64,000 bases of DNA from assembly GCA_920105625.2 (NCBI GenBank), contig OV050032.1, positions 133,343,897 through 133,407,896 on the forward strand, given 5' to 3'. How positions within the stretch are numbered: position 1 is the stretch's first letter; each line of letters opens with the position of its first letter. A model generated the notes under the pieces. The model had not been told where the DNA came from. It did not search any database and saw only the letters and a list, made by a program, of their open reading frames with translations. A program made the position numbers and the translations under genes. This document shows positions 55,374 through 64,000 of the stretch, one piece after another. The DNA is from Clusia tigrina. Lineage: Eukaryota > Arthropoda > Insecta > Diptera > Clusiidae.

Positions 55374-56833
55374 ATGGACACAACAAAAAATAAAAACACA
55401 AACACAAACACAAACAAAATTTCCGCGCATATCCCCTCAGGGATGCGCAAAACCCTGGCTAGGCAAATGCCAACCAGCAACACCCCCGCCCTTGGTTCGA
55501 AGACAAGCAGCATAAGCACTGCCCCTTCAACAACCACCACAGCTTCAGCTAATAAGCCACCCAAGAGCTCTTCGCTGTCCCCAGGCTCTTCAGCGGCTGC
55601 TAGGGTATTGACTCACAAACCAGCAGCAGTCGCTCCACCTAAGCCCTCTTCGATATTGCCTCACAAGTCGATGGTAACTGCTCCCCGTACCGCTCCTCCT
55701 TCAGGTGCACCTACCAACGTGAACCCGAGTACAAGGGCGTACAGGACGCGTAGAGCGGCTTACCGTATTTTGACGAGGCTCAACGCTTCAGAACCTTCTC
55801 AACTGTCAGAATGCGACAAGGGCAAGCTTGAGTGTGCAAAAGCACACGCTGATGTGCGTGTCCACTCCTCCACTGCACAAGCAGCCGGTAACCCCAAGAG
55901 GCAAAAATCTGCCGATCGCCCGGGCAATCCACCCAAAGCACCCTTAGCGCGTAAGGCTGGCTACTCCCAAGCCTAAGCTCTCCAAACCGCTTAGTGAGAT
56001 TGTGAAAGAGAGCCTCACATGGGCTGTGGTCGACTCTGCCAATGCCGATGGGACCATTACTCCTGCCAATTGGAGACAGGTCGAAATGGCACTGTTATCA
56101 ATATTCGTTGAGGTTATGTCCCTCAACCCTGGTCCTTCACCTAGCTGCCGTGACGCAGGGTGGTATCAAGGACATATTAAGATCGTATCTTGCTCGGACC
56201 CAAGCTCACGGATCAATAGTGGCGATCAATAGGGTAGGTTAGATATGGACGGGTGCACAGCTCAACGCTGTACCTTTGGACCAGGTTCCCCAACGCCCTG
56301 GCTCCAAAACATGGCTTCCTGCCGAGCCCTCTGAGCCTGAGGCAATCTTAAAGATCCTCAAGCTCAGCAACACCGATCTTCCCACCGATGGCTGGAAGGC
56401 CGCGAATGTTGGTGACCCCAAAGGCACTTTGCGTGAGGTCACCATCATTTTGAGCGAGCAATCCCTTGTTCCCATCATCTCCCGCGAGGGGGTGATTAAT
56501 TATGGCTTTGGATCCATCACTCTCCGCATCTACAAGTGCGATGCCCAAGCCCCCCAACAGCCTCCCCAGGCTGGTGCTGTCCCACAAGCCACTGCCAATG
56601 AGCCTAGCTGCTCGGGCCCGGCTCTCACCCCTTTGTCGGGTAGTGACAATGAGAGTATGTGCTCCGTTACAACCAGAAGCAGCCGCTTCTCAACTTCCGA
56701 ACTGGTCGGAGAATTCTTCGACCACATGGACACGGATGCGGCTGATGGATACATCTCTCCAATGTCCGAAGAGGAGGAGTTGAATTCCACAATAATCACT
56801 ATTCCAGACAATGCTGAAGGTACAACAGATTAA
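55374..56833 (+). pseudogene. LOA ORF1
   Basis: Starts at the ATG at 55,374 (MDTTKNKNTNTNTN). The first 200 residues are Ser/Pro/Ala-rich and disordered, followed by a basic stretch (RAYRTRRAAYRILTRL). After a frameshift near 55,960 comes LTWAVVDSANADGTITPANW, and after another near 56,200 the DUF4780-like part (ILKLSNTDLPTDGWKAA, TIILSEQSLVPI). The acidic C-terminus ends at 56,833 and overlaps ORF2 by 23 bases. Product would bind element RNA. Confidence 0.75.
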
Positions 56834-58005
56834 CCTTCAGCATTTGAAAACTGCCTCGGCAGCCCTGCTTCTCTGCCTCTCGGATATAGGGGAGGAGCTC
56901 ATTCTCGTCCAAGAACCTTGGGTCGTAAATGACTGGGTTTCTGGACTCAATTCATACGGATATCGTATGGTATATATCGAGGATCAAGGTAAACCAAGAT
57001 CCTGCATTCTGGTAAAAAAACAGCGTTAACGCTCTTTTACTCCCTAGATTCAGTGACAAAGACAATCTTGTCATGATCATTGAAATGGGTCGACTGACCT
57101 TCTGGATCTCCTCTAACTACATCGCTCATGACTATGGCGACTCTCCGTCACCAGACATACTAAAGCAAATGGTTGCGGTAGCCCACCAGAAACAGATTCC
57201 GGTAATTATCCGCGCCGATGTCAATGCCCATCACGAAATATGGGGCAGCTACGGCACAAATGATCGAGGTGAGTGTCTTTTCGACTTTATAATTTCAAAT
57301 AACTTAGGTATTGCTAACCGGGGAAATAAGCCGACCATCCTTACATCCGTCAGGAAGGAAGTGCTTGACATCACCCTCGTCAGCGATAACTACTCCAACA
57401 TGATAAGCAATTGGTTCGTCTCACAGGAATGCTCCTTTTCGGACCACTGCTATATCACCTTTGACATTGACTCGAGGGAGACTACAGGCAATACATAATC
57501 TCTTAAACCAGTCAATAGAAAAAACACGAACTGGCCTATTTTCCGGCTCAAACTGGGGTCATGCTTAGCAACGACTGCCCCCCCATTATTCACAACTGTC
57601 CCGACATTGATCGGGCGGTCGACGATCTGACCACAGCTTTTAAAAAAGCCACTCATTATTCTGGCATCACTCCCGAACCACGGGGCAAACCTAAACCTCC
57701 GAGGTGGAACTCGGAAATTGCAAGTCTTCGCAAAACTTGTAGAATGCTTTTCAACAAAGCTAAATTTACAGCTGATTGGGCCCCTTTCAAAAATAAACAA
57801 AAATAGTTGAAATACGCCATTTGGCGAGGGAAACGAGCGTCATGGAGGGAATTTTGCGAAAGCAATTCTCCACTCCTCTAACAAAGCCCTTGACTGTATC
57901 CAAAAACCAGATGGTAGCTGGACTCACTCAAGCGCCGAAACCCTTGATATCCTGCTAGACACCCACTTCCCAGGGATTTAAGCCTCAGCGGATCAAGCAC
58001 TCTAC
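56811..58005 (+). pseudogene. LOA ORF2 endonuclease part
   Basis: From the ATG at 56,811 (MLKVQQINLQHLKTASAAL) with ILVQEPWV (catalytic Glu), then after a stop at 57,027 the piece 57,073-57,498 with IIRADVNAHHEIWG, SVRKEVLDITLVSD and ECSFSDHCYITFDI (final Asp-His). 57,561-57,806 is the linker with PRWNSEIASLRKTCR. Frame breaks near 57,040, 57,500, 57,810 and 57,980. Confidence 0.8.
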
Positions 58006-58008
58006 CAG

Positions 58009-59139
58009 GTGGAGCAGGTTTCCCATGATAGCCTCCCCACATTCCAAGTGACAAAAAGTCACATTGAGTGCTCCATTCAAACCTGTAAGCCATACAAGTC
58101 CCCCGGACCGGACGGCATTATTCCTGCCGATATCCAAAATGGGGAAGAGATTATCCTTCCATGGCTGCTACAAATATATAATGCAAGCCTCAGATTGCAA
58201 TATATTCCCTTACGCTGGCGCACGGCTCGGGTCGTCTTCATACCAAAATTTGGGAAGGCCTCGCACACCAAACCTAAGGATTACAGACCCATAAGTCTAA
58301 CATCCTTTCTTCTTAAGGTTCTAGAAAGACCTCTTGACCTACATATCAGGACATCGATTAACCCTTCTCTTCTCTCTGTATCTCAACACGCTTACTCTAA
58401 AGGCAAATCGGTTGAAACAGCACTTCATTCTCTCATTTCTCAAGTTGACAAATCCTTGGCGTACAAGGAATTCACACTTGCCATATTTCTGGACATCGAG
58501 GGAGCATTCAACAATGTATGCCCCAACGCTGTCATTTCCGCACTCTATAACCTTAACCTGAATTCAGGTCTTCTTAAATTTATAGAGCTTCTACTAAAAT
58601 CTAGGATCATCACTTCCACGATCGGCAGTGCCCAATCCAGGAGGGTGGTTAACAGGGGCAAGCCACAAGGGGGTGTTTTATCACCCCTCCCCTGGAACCT
58701 GGCAGTTAACACACTACTGGTGAGATTGGAATCTACTGGATGCAAAATGATTGCCTATGCGGACGACATAGCAATCGCGGCATCCGGCAAATTCACCCAA
58801 ACACTTTCCAAAAAGCTTAACTATTCACTCTCTATTGTGTCGAACTGGTGTCGCGAATTCAAACTTGGGGTTAACCCATCCAAAACCGAGACTATGCTTT
58901 TCACTAGAAAGTACAAAATTCCAAAGTTTACAATGCCTAGTCTAAACGGCACTCCGCTCTCTTTGAGCACACACGTTAAGTACTTAGGCCTGATTCTCGA
59001 CCCAAAGCTTAATTGGAAAACCAATCTAGCTGAGAGGGCACGTAAGGCAACATGCGCTATATACTGCTGTAAGAGTAGTTGGTGCACGATGGGGACTTCG
59101 TCCTCGAGTCGTGCTCTGGCTCTACACGGCCATCGTTGA
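58009..59139 (+). CDS. LOA ORF2 reverse transcriptase
   Basis: A 376-codon open stretch with all RT motifs: YKSPGPDGIIPADIQ, RTARVVFIPKFGK, DYRPISLTSFLLKVLER, QHAYSKGKSVETALHSLI, FLDIEGAFNNVC, RGKPQGGVLSPLPWNLAVNTL (Gly-rich motif) and YADDIAI as the catalytic box. The thumb (VNPSKTETMLF, HVKYLGLILDPKLNW) follows. The last 20 residues are out of frame after a shift near 59,075. Start and end codons are accidents of the broken ORF. Confidence 0.9.
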   Translation: MEQVSHDSLPTFQVTKSHIECSIQTCKPYKSPGPDGIIPADIQNGEEIILPWLLQIYNASLRLQYIPLRWRTARVVFIPKFGKASHTKPKDYRPISLTSFLLKVLERPLDLHIRTSINPSLLSVSQHAYSKGKSVETALHSLISQVDKSLAYKEFTLAIFLDIEGAFNNVCPNAVISALYNLNLNSGLLKFIELLLKSRIITSTIGSAQSRRVVNRGKPQGGVLSPLPWNLAVNTLLVRLESTGCKMIAYADDIAIAASGKFTQTLSKKLNYSLSIVSNWCREFKLGVNPSKTETMLFTRKYKIPKFTMPSLNGTPLSLSTHVKYLGLILDPKLNWKTNLAERARKATCAIYCCKSSWCTMGTSSSSRALALHGHR

Positions 59140-60378
59140 CCCAAACCTCTTATACGGGTCGGTCCTCTGGTGGCAAGTTCTCGAAAAAGCCTGTAATATC
59201 AAACCCCTCGATAAAATCAGAAGATCCATTGCTCTACTGATCACTGGCGCTCTTCGTAGCACACCTACGAAAGCCCTTTTTGCCATGCTGCACTGGCTCC
59301 CCGCGGGGATCCTGGTTAAGCAACAAGCCAATCTGACAGCGATTAGACTTAATGTTCTTTCGCACTGGCGCATAACCCTGACAGGCCATGCTTCAATTCT
59401 GAATCAGGATCCACCTGTCCCCAACTTTATCGATTATATGTCGGTCTATCCCGATTTGAACAGGGAATTCGACCTCACTATTCCAAGTCGAAGCGACTGG
59501 ACCTCAGAAAACCGAATCGTCGGTGAAACGGTCGAAATCTACACCGACGGTTCCAAGCTTGGAGGTAGAGTCGGCAGCGGTATTTATTCCGACAAGCTGG
59601 ACTTAAACATCTCCCTACGTCGCCCAGACAATTGCAGCGTTTTTCAAGCTGAGGTCATGGCCATTTACCACGCAGCTAAATGGATGCTGAGTAGTGATCT
59701 CGGCGCAGTTGACGTATCTATCTTCTCAGACAGCCAGGCCGCCATTAAATCTCTGTTTGCCTCCACGGCCACATCAAGACTAGTTCATGAATGTCGAACA
59801 TCTTTAAATGAGCTCGCAAGTTACTCTCGGGTGCACCTAGTCTGGGTTCCCGGACACAGCGAAATCCCGGGAAACTGCGAGGCGGACGAGCTTGCCAAGG
59901 CAGGCACGCTAATGCACGACATTCACCCCTCTGTAAACATCGGCATTCCACTGGCAACAACCAATCTCGAAATCAAACGGAAATATCTGGCTGACGCCTA
60001 CAAATCCTGGGCTAACGAGGATACTGCCACACGGCTAGACTAACTTGGGCAAGAATGGACAAAAACAGAACCAATCAACTTCTTCGACTTGATCGCATAT
60101 CACTGTCGACAACTGTGTCGGTTTTGACCAGCCACTGCATAAAGGGACAGCACGCAGAAAGACTGGGCCTGCCCTCAAATGACTTTTGCCGAGGCTGTGG
60201 CTCCGAGGAGGAGGACGAGACGGTTTTGCACCTCTTATGCCACTGCCCATCTTTGAGCAGAAAGAGAATTCGCACCTTTGGTGCCCCATTTCTTACAATC
60301 CTGACAGAGCTGTCATCCATTAATATTAGGGACATAGCCAGGTTCATCAAAGTATCAGGATGGTTTCCTGAAACATGA
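59111..60378 (+). pseudogene. LOA ORF2 post-RT, RNase H and C-terminal domain
   Basis: 59,111-60,043 begins WLYTAIVDPNLLYGSVLWW and includes RNase H motifs EIYTDGSKLGG (D), VFQAEVMAIYHAAKW (E), IFSDSQAAIKSL (D) and LVWVPGHSEIPGNCEADELA (H/D). A TAG at 60,041 is followed by 60,055-60,378 with CRGCGSEEEDETVLHLLCHC, a CCHC-like group typical of this clade, and ends KVSGWFPET. Confidence 0.9.
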
Positions 60379-60499
60379 CGGGGGAGTCGTGCCTTTCCAG
60401 GCGCTGTCCTTGCGCTGACTATCACCATCCCAAGTATGGGAACTTTTTAGTCAGTGCTTGAACGGCGCCATGCCGTGGTATCACAATGGGCCATTATAT

Positions 60500-61240
60500 G
60501 TGCTCAAGTGTGCTTTTGGCAAACGGGGCGGCCACTCCTACCTACCTACTTACCTGTCCGTCTGTGGCCACTTTTTTTCTACACCGTTAGAGCTATCTTA
60601 ATGAAATTTTGCAAAAGTGTAGTCTGCACAAAGATACAAAACCAGATTGCTATAGGGGCCGATTTGGACAAAGACCACGCCTACCTCCCATATAAGGATC
60701 TTTTTTCACCTTTTTTAAAATGACTATAACTTCGGTCCAATTGACGGAATCGTGCCATTGTTTGGCAGTTATGGAGATGTGGGTCCTACTAAAAACTGTG
60801 CAAAAAGTGGGCGGTATATATTAACTGCCACGCCCACTATTAACAAATACTTACTTAACTAATAACTTAAGATCTGGTAGAGATTTACGGACGAAATTTT
60901 ACGGGATAATGTACATGTGTACATTATAAAGCTATCTGCAACATTTGGGGCTGATCAGAGAAAAGACACGCCCACTTTTGATATAGGGAACTTTCGGGTA
61001 TAAAATTAAAATTAGCCTATCTATGCTCGTATTGATGCCAGCGGAATAAAAATTTGCACAAATATACATGGTGTCCATAATAGTGTGTGTGCAGAATATG
61101 GAGATCATAATACAACTGCCTGTGGGCGTGGCCAGAAATCATTACTGTGTTCCTATTAAAGATATGTCAACGAAATTTCACAGGAATTTCAAAGGAATTA
61201 TTTATGGAAATATTAAAATTTTCCATAGAAGAAAATAGTT
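60500..61240. other. Unclassified repeat with CCACGCCCAC words
   Basis: Contains repeated GACCACGCCTACC, CCACGCCCACT and ACACGCCCACTTTTG words and GGGCGTGGCC on the other strand, similar in style to the Helitron region at 62.7-63.1 kb. There is an open frame at 60,454-60,723 that I do not believe. Possibly a non-autonomous Helitron-like piece or 5' UTR of the Penelope-like element. Confidence 0.35.
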
Positions 61241-62300
61241 AATTTAAATATAAGGACAAAATTTATACACAACGTACTGCTATGCCAATGGGTTCGCCGG
61301 CATCACCCATAATAGCGGACATTGTAATGGAAGAAATATTGGACAAATTAATGAAAAGTGGAAAAAAACCCTAGAACATTGACCAAGTATGTAGATGACA
61401 TTTTCGGAATTGTAAACAAAAATGAAATACTAATAATACATTAAATAAGCTAAACAATTGTCACAAAACAATAAAATTTACAATATAACAAGAAGATGGA
61501 CAATTGCCATACTTGGACACGCTCCTGGTTAGAAAACATAATACGATAAAAGTAAATTGGTATCAAAAACCAAATGCGTCGGGTAGAATAATTAATTTTT
61601 ACCCAAAACTCCCAAAAGGAGTAATTTTCAACACGGCGACCAATCTAATACGTAGAATACTAACAATTAGCCACAAAGTGTTTCACAAGGAAAATATTAC
61701 AAAAATAAAGACGATTTTAAAGAATAACGATTTCCCGAATAGACTACATAACAGACTTATTAAAAACCATAAAGTGAAAAAGGACAATACTAAAATAGAG
61801 AGGACAACAAAAATATACAAGTCAATGACATACATAAGGGAATTTTCAGAACGATTCAAAACATCGAATATGTACAATAAAGAAAAGTTCCAAATAGCAT
61901 ATAAAACGAATAACACATTGCAACCACTATATACCAACACAAAAATTTATTGTTGTGGAGACGGGTCCAATTTATGCGACAAAGGATATATTGGTACTAC
62001 CAAAAACAAATTAAGGACGTGAACATCAGCGCACAAATCGGATAGGAAAAACAGAATCATAGCTCTAGAAACAAAAACGGCACTTGCAGATCACTGTGCT
62101 CGTAGTGGACATCACCCGAACTTCGAAGAAGCACAGGTATTACAACAAGAACAACATTATAACAAACGATATCTACTGGAAATGCTACATATCACTAACG
62201 AAACCAACAAAACAAAGACTAATTATAAAACGGACACGGATAGCTGTGCACACATATATAGAAAACTTGTACGAGACAAGTAAACATTCAAAATAACAAC
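61240..62300 (+). pseudogene. Penelope-like element: RT C-terminal and GIY-YIG endonuclease
   Basis: Starts inside the RT with RTAMPMGSPASPIIADIVMEEI (about 61,265-61,340) and the catalytic YVDD box in altered frame near 61,388. Then GQLPYLDTLLVRK and WYQKPNASGRIINFYPKLPK (61,504-61,620). The linker is Lys/Asn-rich. The endonuclease has CCGDGSNLCDKGYIGTTKNKL (GIY-like YIG) at about 61,950-62,015, then, after a TGA at 62,020, HCARSGHHPNFEEAQVLQ (His and Glu motifs) at 62,095-62,150. Broken by a few stops and shifts; N-terminal half of RT missing. Confidence 0.8.
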
Positions 62301-62470
62301 AACAAACACAAACAGCTGACCGTAGAAAAATTAAGACCACCGTTTAATATTAGGCAGGTAATATTATATTTAGTCTGTAATTTACATTTAAGTTGACAGA
62401 TCAGAAAATTGTAAGGGTCAAGATATTTATTGAATTGAAACATTTTTATATAATTGTCATTAATTGTAGA

Positions 62471-62515
62471 CCCTGAGGATGGTTTCCGGAGGAAACCGAA
62501 ATATTGGGAACTTTT
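62471..62515 (+). ncRNA. Hammerhead-like motif in Penelope 3' region
   Basis: CTGAGGA (62,473-62,479, fits CUGANGA) is followed by GGTTTCC, loop GGA, GGAAACC and GAAA (62,498-62,501). The seven-pair stem and the two core boxes are arranged as in hammerhead ribozymes, which are known in Penelope-like elements. There is one extra base (T) before the stem, and I could not place stem III or the cleavage site, so activity is unproven. Confidence 0.35.
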
Positions 62516-62712
62516 TAATTAAATAAGAATAAAAATAATTTTTTTTTTGGACCTTGAACTCGTTACAAAAACAAATTAATTAAATTTCAACCGGAGGTCG
62601 AGAATCGTTTAACAATCTATATATATATAAAATGGAATGTGTGTCTGTTTATTTGTTTGTTTGTACCTTATAGGAGACCAAACCTCTGGACCGATCTTCC
62701 TGAAATTTTCAC

Positions 62713-63072
62713 AGCATTTAACTGGGACTCTAACATGATTAATAGGGTACTTTTCTTTCGACCACGCCCACTTTTACGCCCACTTTTTTAAAATTATGTA
62801 ATTGCTCCCATATAGTTTTTAACATATTTACTTCAAACAAAATTTGGCGTGAAAAGGGGCGTGAAAAGGGGCGTGAAAAGGGGCGTGGAAGGGGGCGTGG
62901 CGTAAGAAATGTTTATTTCTACCTCGCCTGGAGTATATAATGTGTATACAATTTGAAGTAAATCTGTTAAAAACTATATGGGAATTACATAATTTTAAAA
63001 AAGTGGGCGTAAAAGTGGGCGTGGTCGAAAAAAGTACCCTATTAATCAGCCAGAGTCCCAGTTAAATGCTTT
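62713..63072. repeat. Long inverted repeat in the Helitron leader
   Basis: Arms at about 62,718-62,842 and 62,948-63,070 are reverse complements at more than 85-90%, including CGACCACGCCCACTTTTACG and its partner CGTAAAAGTGGGCGTGGTCG. The loop of about 105 bases contains four tandem GTGAAAAGGGGC-type units (62,850-62,900). Confidence 0.8.
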
Positions 63073-63279
63073 CCAACGGATTTTTTTTTATTTGGTAGTA
63101 ATACTGTTAACGTCGCCATATAACTATGAACCACGCCCACTTCACCGCCCCTTTTTTAAAAATCAGATACTTATACCACTAACAATGTTTGCAATACAAC
63201 ATACTTTTTTTGTAATATGTATTTACCTAAAGTTTTATAGCCATACATTTTTTTGTTACCAAATCCCCCTTTTTCGCCC

Positions 63280-63922
63280 CATTTTACCTTATCGAAGCAA
63301 AATCGAGCAATGGTTATCTGAACGAGCGTTACTTGCTGCCAAAAACATTGATGTCAATTCAATAAAGAGTGTTATTCTAAATAATATCAGCGAAACTGCA
63401 GCAACATACAAGTCCATCGATACCGTTATGAGAGATGAGGATGCTGTCAATTATCCTGTTGAGTTCTTAAACTCACTTGATGTCCCAGGTTTTCCACCAC
63501 ATTTGCTGAAACTCAAAATTGGAGTTCCCATTATTTTACTGCGGAACATCGACCCACCACGGCTTTGAAATGGCACTCGACTTACAGTAAAAAAAATGCT
63601 AAACAATTTAATCGAAGCGACCATTATAACGGGCAAATATAAAGGAACAAATGTACTGTTGCCACGCATTCCTATGATACCAACAGATTTGCCATTTGAT
63701 TTCAAAAGATTACAGTTTCCTGTTCGGTTAGCGTTTGCGATGACAATTAATAAAGCTCAAGGTCAACCTCTGCAAGTTTGTGGCTTAAATTTGTCAAATC
63801 CATGTTTTTCCCATGGACAGCTTTACGTTGCATGCTCCCGTGTTGGGAAACCAAACGATTTGTTTGTTTATGCTCCGAATGGACATACTAAAAACATTGT
63901 ATATCCTAGAGCGTTACAATAG
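63280..63922 (+). pseudogene. Helitron helicase (Pif1-like) C-terminal part
   Basis: The first open part to 63,568 has WLSERALLAAKNIDVNSIK, YPVEFLNSLDVPGFPPHLL and LKIGVPIILLRNIDPPRL. A TGA at 63,566-63,568 replaces the next codon. The frame then continues NGTRLTVKKMLNNLIEATII to VRLAFAMTINKAQGQPLQ and LYVACSRVGKPNDLFVYAP, ending at 63,922. These are motifs V-VI and the end of the Helitron Pif1-type helicase. One nonsense change only. Confidence 0.85.
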
Positions 63923-64000
63923 TTAATTTATAATAAAATTATTTATTTCTCACTATATAAACACTTTTTATTTCATTTCATAATGATGGGGGTAGCACAC
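63923..64000. other. AT-rich sequence to window end
   Basis: Contains TATAATAAAATTATTTATTT. Probably the Helitron 3' region; no hairpin could be confirmed. Confidence 0.4.

Larger units (their letters stand above)
55240..60500 (+). mobile_element. LOA-clade non-LTR retrotransposon
   Basis: A near full-length plus-strand element with ORF1, ORF2 (endonuclease, RT, RNase H, C-terminal Cys/His) and a 3' region containing GGTATCACAATGGGCC, a word I know from LOA-type 3' UTRs. GC-richer than its surroundings. Broken by at least eight frameshifts or stops. The 3' end is uncertain; no long poly-A is present. Confidence 0.85.
62616..64000 (+). mobile_element. Helitron, internally deleted, 5' end and helicase C-terminus
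   Basis: The 5' start A|TCTATATATATATAAAATGG followed by GAATGTGTGTCTGTTTATTT is typical of insect Helitrons (TC start between A and T). A 650-base leader, with inverted repeats and a short tandem array, joins directly to the last part of the helicase. Rep and most of the helicase are deleted. The 3' hairpin/CTRR end is not visible and may lie outside the window. Confidence 0.75.

Overview
This 64 kb window reads as a transposable-element nest from a dipteran genome, most likely a tephritid fruit fly. The clues are a mariner transposase with D-D-41-D spacing (the layout known from the tephritid rosa-type mariners), an env-bearing errantivirus, LOA, I and Penelope retroelements, frequent TATACGAGTATA-type AT-rich spacer, and short 60-70 bp GT-AG introns. 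I see no convincing host gene, rRNA, tRNA gene or CRISPR array. Nearly every coding segment carries stops or frameshifts.

Layout. 0.7-8.1 kb: an arm made of decayed virus/Polinton-like gene scraps, a TA tract, a minus-strand Ty3/gypsy element (2.55-7.33 kb), half a mariner and a second TA tract. 8.6-10.2 kb: ORF1 and the endonuclease start of an I-clade retrotransposon, plus strand. 10.7-17.4 kb: a structurally complete but inactivated errantivirus, minus strand, with TGTA target duplication. 18.7-18.9 kb: a gypsy RT scrap. 18.9-21.97 kb: RT and RNase H of an I-clade element, minus strand, starting at almost the same codon where the 10.2 kb fragment stops. 21.97-22.3 kb: a fold-back MITE. 22.3-27.1 kb: the second gypsy copy, plus strand, followed by a near-complete rosa-type mariner, a TA tract and the counterpart of the left-arm gene scraps, split by a CR1/L2-type retrotransposon (29.2-32.2 kb). 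32.56-33.4 kb: a deleted mariner. 33.42-35.88 kb: a piggyBac element with TTAA ends. 36.1-38.2 kb and 45.3-45.8 kb: a multi-exon gene with a SAM-like domain and a Tnp2-like region, interrupted by a complete BEL/Pao element (38,245-45,313) with apparently identical LTRs and a GTATG target duplication. 45.8-55.2 kb: deep relics of Tc1, Jockey, BEL/Pao, a hAT-like insertion and mariner. 55.3-60.5 kb: a LOA-clade retrotransposon with RNase H. 61.2-62.5 kb: a Penelope-like element with a GIY-YIG-like domain and a hammerhead-like motif. 62.6 kb to the end: a deletion-derivative Helitron.

The most informative structures are rearrangements. The two gypsy copies are inverted and share LTR differences that distinguish 5' from 3' LTR, so they arose by DNA duplication of one old insertion. 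They carry a roughly 2.3 kb stretch in which I found no difference, shared stops included, set between diverged flanks, which suggests gene conversion or an assembly artefact. The I-clade element appears to have been cut in two by an inversion. The least familiar coding system is the SAM-plus-Tnp2-like gene at 36-38 kb.

All comparisons were made by eye from the sequence. Family names rest on motifs, and boundaries without a terminal signature are approximate.
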